In this document: piece after piece, positions 60,594-64,000 of the stretch
How the letters are laid out: the number at the start of each line of letters is the position of its first letter
Numbering within the stretch: position 1 is the first letter of the stretch
Assembly (NCBI RefSeq): GCF_947255105.1
Contig: NZ_CAMYFP010000003.1
Span: forward strand, 62,001 to 126,000
Direction of reading: 5' to 3'
Origin: an uncultured Campylobacter sp.
GTDB lineage: Bacteria; Campylobacterota; Campylobacteria; Campylobacterales; Campylobacteraceae
DNA: 64,000 nucleotides
Position numbers and translations under genes: made by a program
Notes under the pieces: generated by a model
Told to the model about the DNA's origin: nothing
What the model saw: only the letters and a program-made list of their open reading frames with translations
The model's database searches: none

Positions 60594-62789
60594 TTACTCT
60601 GCCAACTCTAGTGAAATCTTATTGCCTTTTTGCTCTCTAACTTTAACCTTTACAAACTGACCTTCAGTTAGTGGCTCTTTTATCTGTGAGATGTGAAGCA
60701 GTCCATCTACACCATCTCTTAGGCTAATAAATGCACCAAAATCAACTACCTTTTTAACCTCTCCGTTAAATTCCTCTCCAATCTCAAATTTAGGCTCTTT
60801 TCTAACTTCACGTCTGCCTTTTTTAAAGCTACCGCCTCGTGGCTCTTTTTGAGTTATCTCGATGATATACTCTTTTGCAGCCTTCACATTTTTTTGATTG
60901 CCACCAGAAATCTTAACTTCGCCCTTATCTCTATCAAGATCTATCGAAACATCAAATTTATCAATAATCTCTTTTATAGTTTTTCCAGCTTGACCGATGA
61001 TATCTACAATTTTGCTAGGATCTACGCTAAATAGCTCCAACTTTGGAAGAACCTCTTCATTGATTTTGATCTGCTCTGCTGCGTCTTCCATAATTTTTAA
61101 GATATGCTCTCTTCCCTCTTTTGCCTGATATAGAGCCTCTTTTAAGATCTCTTTGCTAATTCCGCCAAGCTTGATATCCATCTGAAGTGCTGTTATGCCA
61201 TCTAGGCTTCCAGCTACCTTAAAGTCCATATCTCCATCATGATCTTCAAGTCCCATAATGTCTGTTAATATGGCGTGTTTATCTCCCTCAAAAATAAGTC
61301 CCATCGCAATACCTGCAACAAGCTTCAAACTCTCAACTCCAGCAGCTTTTAGCGCCAAAGAGCCGCCGCATACACTAGCCATTGAGCTTGAGCCATTTGA
61401 CTCCAATATCTCGCTTACAAGTCTTATTACATATGGTGAGTTTTGTGGAAAGCTAGGAAGTAAAGCTCTTTTAGCTAGATTTCCATGTCCTAACTCTCTT
61501 CGTCCAGGAGCTCTTAAAGGGCTTGCCTCACCAACACAAAAGCCAGGAAAGTTGTAGTTAAACATAAAGTTTTCTACAACACTCTCTTTTTGAGTTAGAC
61601 TATCGCTTAGTTGCGCATCGCTATCTGTTCCAAGAGTTGCAACTACTAAAGCTTGAGTTTGACCTCTAGTAAAAAGACAACTTCCATGTGCATTTGGCAA
61701 TAAATTTGTCTCTATTGTAATTGGTCTTACCTCTTTTAGGCCTCTGCTATCGGCTCTTATCTGTTCATTTATAATCTGAGTTCTAACAACGCCTCGTTTA
61801 TAGTTGTCAAGCACTGATGAGATTGTCTTTTCGTCCCACTCTTGCTCTTTTGCAATATCGTCACTTAAGATCTCATGAACTATCTTTTTAAGCTCTCCTG
61901 CTCTTTCGCTCTTTGCCATTTGGTTGATAGCAAACTTAACCTCATCTTTATAAAATTTATCAATATACAAAGCTATATCTTCGTTTGCAACTTCGGCTTT
62001 TAGCTCAAGCTCTGCAGGAGTTTTTCTGCACTCTGAAAATGCCTCTTTATAAGCATTGCTTCCATTAAGTATCGCCTTGCTTGCAAACTCAATTGCCTCT
62101 AAAACAAGATCTTCATTAAACTCATTCATATGTTGGAGATTGTCAATGCCGCCTGAGATGGTTGGATCAATCATCGGTGTCATCATAGTTACAACAGGAA
62201 TGATGTCGTTTTGGACTTGAGGAATTGATCTCATCTCAATCATCAAAAGCTCATCTTTCACACCCGCAACATAGAGATCAAGCGAGCTCTCTTTTAACTC
62301 TGAGTTTGTAGGATTTAAAACAAATTTATCATCGATACATCCAACTCTAACTCCACAAACAGGCGCATTTACAGGAATATCACTAAGATAAAGTGCTACA
62401 CTTGCTGCATTTAGCGCCATTACTTGAAGATCTACCTCTGGATCTGCTGATAAAACATAGACTACAATCTGAGTTGGATAGGCATAGCCTTTTGGAAAGA
62501 GCGGTCTTAAGCTTCTATCAATTATTCTTGAAGTTAAGGTCTCAAAATCTCCCGGCTTAGTCTCTCTTTTGATATATCCACCAGGAATTCTGCCCGCTGC
62601 ATAAGCTTTTTCTACATATTGGACAGTTAGAGGCAAAAAATCCTCCTCTACCATCTCCTCATCTCTTGCAACAGTTGCCAAAACAACACTGTTTTTTACT
62701 CTCATCCAAACAGCGCCAGCTGCTTGTTTTGCTACCTTGTCAAGATCAAATATCTCAACATTGTTATTTACTTCTATACTACACTGCAT
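60594..62789 (-). CDS. pnp: Polyribonucleotide nucleotidyltransferase (PNPase)
   Basis: PNPase degrades RNA 3' to 5' with phosphate. Two RNase PH domains are present (AGRIPGGYIKRETKPGDFE in the first, GRRELGHGNLAKRAL and GDMDFKVAGSLDGITALQMD in the second). A KH domain (DIIGQAGKTIKEII) and a C-terminal S1 domain (GAFISLRDGVDGLLHISQI) follow. The start is ATG 62789 after AAGGAGAG, giving 731 residues; a longer in-frame start at 62837 lacks a site and would run into the upstream gene. It overlaps that gene by 11 bases. Confidence 0.96.
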   Translation of the reverse strand: MQCSIEVNNNVEIFDLDKVAKQAAGAVWMRVKNSVVLATVARDEEMVEEDFLPLTVQYVEKAYAAGRIPGGYIKRETKPGDFETLTSRIIDRSLRPLFPKGYAYPTQIVVYVLSADPEVDLQVMALNAASVALYLSDIPVNAPVCGVRVGCIDDKFVLNPTNSELKESSLDLYVAGVKDELLMIEMRSIPQVQNDIIPVVTMMTPMIDPTISGGIDNLQHMNEFNEDLVLEAIEFASKAILNGSNAYKEAFSECRKTPAELELKAEVANEDIALYIDKFYKDEVKFAINQMAKSERAGELKKIVHEILSDDIAKEQEWDEKTISSVLDNYKRGVVRTQIINEQIRADSRGLKEVRPITIETNLLPNAHGSCLFTRGQTQALVVATLGTDSDAQLSDSLTQKESVVENFMFNYNFPGFCVGEASPLRAPGRRELGHGNLAKRALLPSFPQNSPYVIRLVSEILESNGSSSMASVCGGSLALKAAGVESLKLVAGIAMGLIFEGDKHAILTDIMGLEDHDGDMDFKVAGSLDGITALQMDIKLGGISKEILKEALYQAKEGREHILKIMEDAAEQIKINEEVLPKLELFSVDPSKIVDIIGQAGKTIKEIIDKFDVSIDLDRDKGEVKISGGNQKNVKAAKEYIIEITQKEPRGGSFKKGRREVRKEPKFEIGEEFNGEVKKVVDFGAFISLRDGVDGLLHISQIKEPLTEGQFVKVKVREQKGNKISLELAE

Positions 62790-63480
62790 GTGTCTCTCCT
62801 TCTTTTTGTAAAGGTAGGTAATATGGGCTCTCTTCAAGCAAAGCTATAGACTCTTCGGGATTGAAAGGAATCTTATTTTCGTAGTAAAAATCAACAGCTA
62901 CGAAATTTAAGATATTATTAACCGCATAAATTTGATCAAAAACTGACTTTAGGCTTTTTAGAACATCACTAGCAATCATAGGAGTTGCATATGAGATGGA
63001 CTTTACATCAAGCCCAAGAGTTGTTTTGATACAAACCAATGCGGTAATTCCAGTTTCACAACCATCATCAATCAACAATATATGTCTATTTTTGAGAGAC
63101 TCTATCGACCTTCCTTTTCTGTATTTGTATATATTTTTTAAAATTTTTTCTTCATATTTTCTAAAGCTCTCGCCAAAAATATAGTCATAACTTATATCAA
63201 AAGCCTCTACAAGCTCTTCTATCATAACTATCTCTTCAGTTTCACTAACCATGGCTATGATACACTCACTGTTTTGTGGTGCAAAAATTTTCTCACTAAA
63301 AAGTATCTCATAGCTTAACTTCAATCTCTTTGCTATAAAATCGGCAATTATTATAGAGTCAAGAGATGAGCAGAGCAATATCGGTTTTTTTGCTATAAGC
63401 TCTTGAGTAGGCAAAATATCATAAAGTTTAGCAGCTGCATCAAGTTGATCTTTAAACATAAGTTTTTTTCTCTCTACCAT
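62779..63480 (-). CDS. Phosphoribosyltransferase-like protein
   Basis: This 233-residue protein shows a PRPP-loop-like segment HILLIDDGCETGITALVCIK at about residues 132-151, typical of type I phosphoribosyltransferases. SSLDSIIIADFIAKRL may be the N-terminal loop region. The base or substrate is not evident. It starts with ATG 63480, one base overlapping the upstream stop (TGATG), with GGAG upstream. It is co-transcribed between the lptD-like gene and pnp, a combination I also recall from other Campylobacterota. A role in RNA turnover or nucleotide salvage is a guess from position. Confidence 0.75.
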   Translation of the reverse strand: MVERKKLMFKDQLDAAAKLYDILPTQELIAKKPILLCSSLDSIIIADFIAKRLKLSYEILFSEKIFAPQNSECIIAMVSETEEIVMIEELVEAFDISYDYIFGESFRKYEEKILKNIYKYRKGRSIESLKNRHILLIDDGCETGITALVCIKTTLGLDVKSISYATPMIASDVLKSLKSVFDQIYAVNNILNFVAVDFYYENKIPFNPEESIALLEESPYYLPLQKEGETHAV

Positions 63481-64000
63481 CAATAACTCCAATTATCCCT
63501 GCTTTTAAGATAGTCATAATTGACTCCGCCAAATGGATAGAAATTTACAAAAAGATAGACCCCTTGATCTTTTTTGGCAACTCTATAACGTGGCTTGTTT
63601 GTAGTCTTTGGCTCTATATTCTCTTGAAAAAAGAGTGTAAAGTTCCAACATTTTCTACTATGAGTTAGCCCAACTCTATACATCTTTAGATACTCCTCTT
63701 CCAAATCATACTCTACTCTAGTAAAAAGAGTGTTAGCATTTGTAACCTTTGTGCTACCATCAAAAATAAGAAAATTTGACCTATTAATAACCTTATCATC
63801 ATAGCTTTTTCTCTCTTTGGAGTAGCTGTGAGATAGCCAAGTGGTTAGCTTTGGATTGTGAAATTTAAAGTAGGTTTGCGACTTGCTAAGCTCTTTAAAT
63901 TTGTAGTTATACTCAAACCAATTGCCTACAGTTATGCCATCTTCAAGATAAAAATCCAAAATATGCTTAAAGTTTTTTAGCTCTTTTTCATCCAAATTAT
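63480..64000 (-). CDS. lptD: LptD-like outer-membrane LPS assembly protein, C-terminal end (5' part outside window)
   Basis: The reading frame is open to the window edge, so about 172 C-terminal residues of a larger protein are visible. Alternating short strands rich in aromatic residues (WFEYNYKFKELSKSQTYF, LTTWLSHSYSKE) suggest a beta-barrel. The piece THSRKCWNFTLFFQENIEP resembles the conserved Cys-Trp strand near the end of LptD, and the chain finishes with VNFYPFGGVNYDYL. LptD inserts lipopolysaccharide into the outer membrane. The call rests on the C-terminal pattern only, so another barrel is possible. Confidence 0.6.
   Translation of the reverse strand, partial: NLDEKELKNFKHILDFYLEDGITVGNWFEYNYKFKELSKSQTYFKFHNPKLTTWLSHSYSKERKSYDDKVINRSNFLIFDGSTKVTNANTLFTRVEYDLEEEYLKMYRVGLTHSRKCWNFTLFFQENIEPKTTNKPRYRVAKKDQGVYLFVNFYPFGGVNYDYLKSRDNWSY

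Overview
This window is an AT-rich chromosomal segment of a Campylobacter-type bacterium (Campylobacterota, formerly Epsilonproteobacteria). The evidence is gene order and protein type. Long blocks follow the order I remember from Campylobacter jejuni: uvrD-truB-ispE-smpB-clpS; hemH-oxidoreductase-alaS-maf-pbpA; ffh-rpsP-khpA-rimM-trmD-rplS beside rluA-type/waaA/zinc-ribbon/NIF3/glyQ/purE/U32; pheS-pheT-aroA-ispH-rpsA-serA with a HIT gene; and NSS transporters, tRNA-Leu, atpE, pycB, pckA, argH. Intergenic DNA is rich in TAAATTT words. I cannot name the species. No rRNA, CRISPR array, prophage or intact insertion sequence is visible.

Layout: 1-3192 housekeeping genes ending in clpS, with no csrA and no clpA where C. 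jejuni has them. 3193-11717 is a respiratory island. It has a membrane protein fusing a rhodanese domain, a hexaheme cytochrome c domain and a diheme cytochrome b domain; a co-directional MccA-type octaheme sulfite reductase with a CX17CH heme site; and a divergent operon of a small lipoprotein with split CcsB and CcsA cytochrome c synthetase subunits. 11741-20998 holds two penicillin-binding proteins, ferrochelatase, alaS and maf. 20999-21491 is a gene-free spacer with a long direct repeat. 21503-31019 (minus) holds translation, SRP, lipid A and purine genes. 31170-32600 is glnA, followed by minus-strand serA to pheS. 41730-49000 holds hinT, a di-Mop protein, miaA, gltS and three tandem NSS transporters. 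49104-50668 is a frameshifted phosphoethanolamine transferase. 50734-52014 holds tRNA-Leu(GAG), atpE and a DsbA-like gene. 52464-58673 holds pycB, pckA, a CAP-domain lipoprotein and argH. 58735-59455 is a decayed ABC transporter. 59680-64000 holds a universal stress protein, pnp, a phosphoribosyltransferase-like protein and the 3' end of an lptD-like gene.

The most interesting part is 3548-11682. The genes read as one anaerobic respiratory module. The cytochrome b part of the fusion would take electrons from menaquinol and its six c-hemes would pass them across the periplasm. MccA would reduce sulfite to sulfide with six electrons. The adjacent CcsB/CcsA pair would attach the eighth, long-spacer heme. 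The fusion stands where Wolinella succinogenes has the MccC/MccD quinol dehydrogenase. Its rhodanese domain suggests that a sulfane-sulfur compound such as thiosulfate might be handled there and supply sulfite to MccA. That last step is inference.
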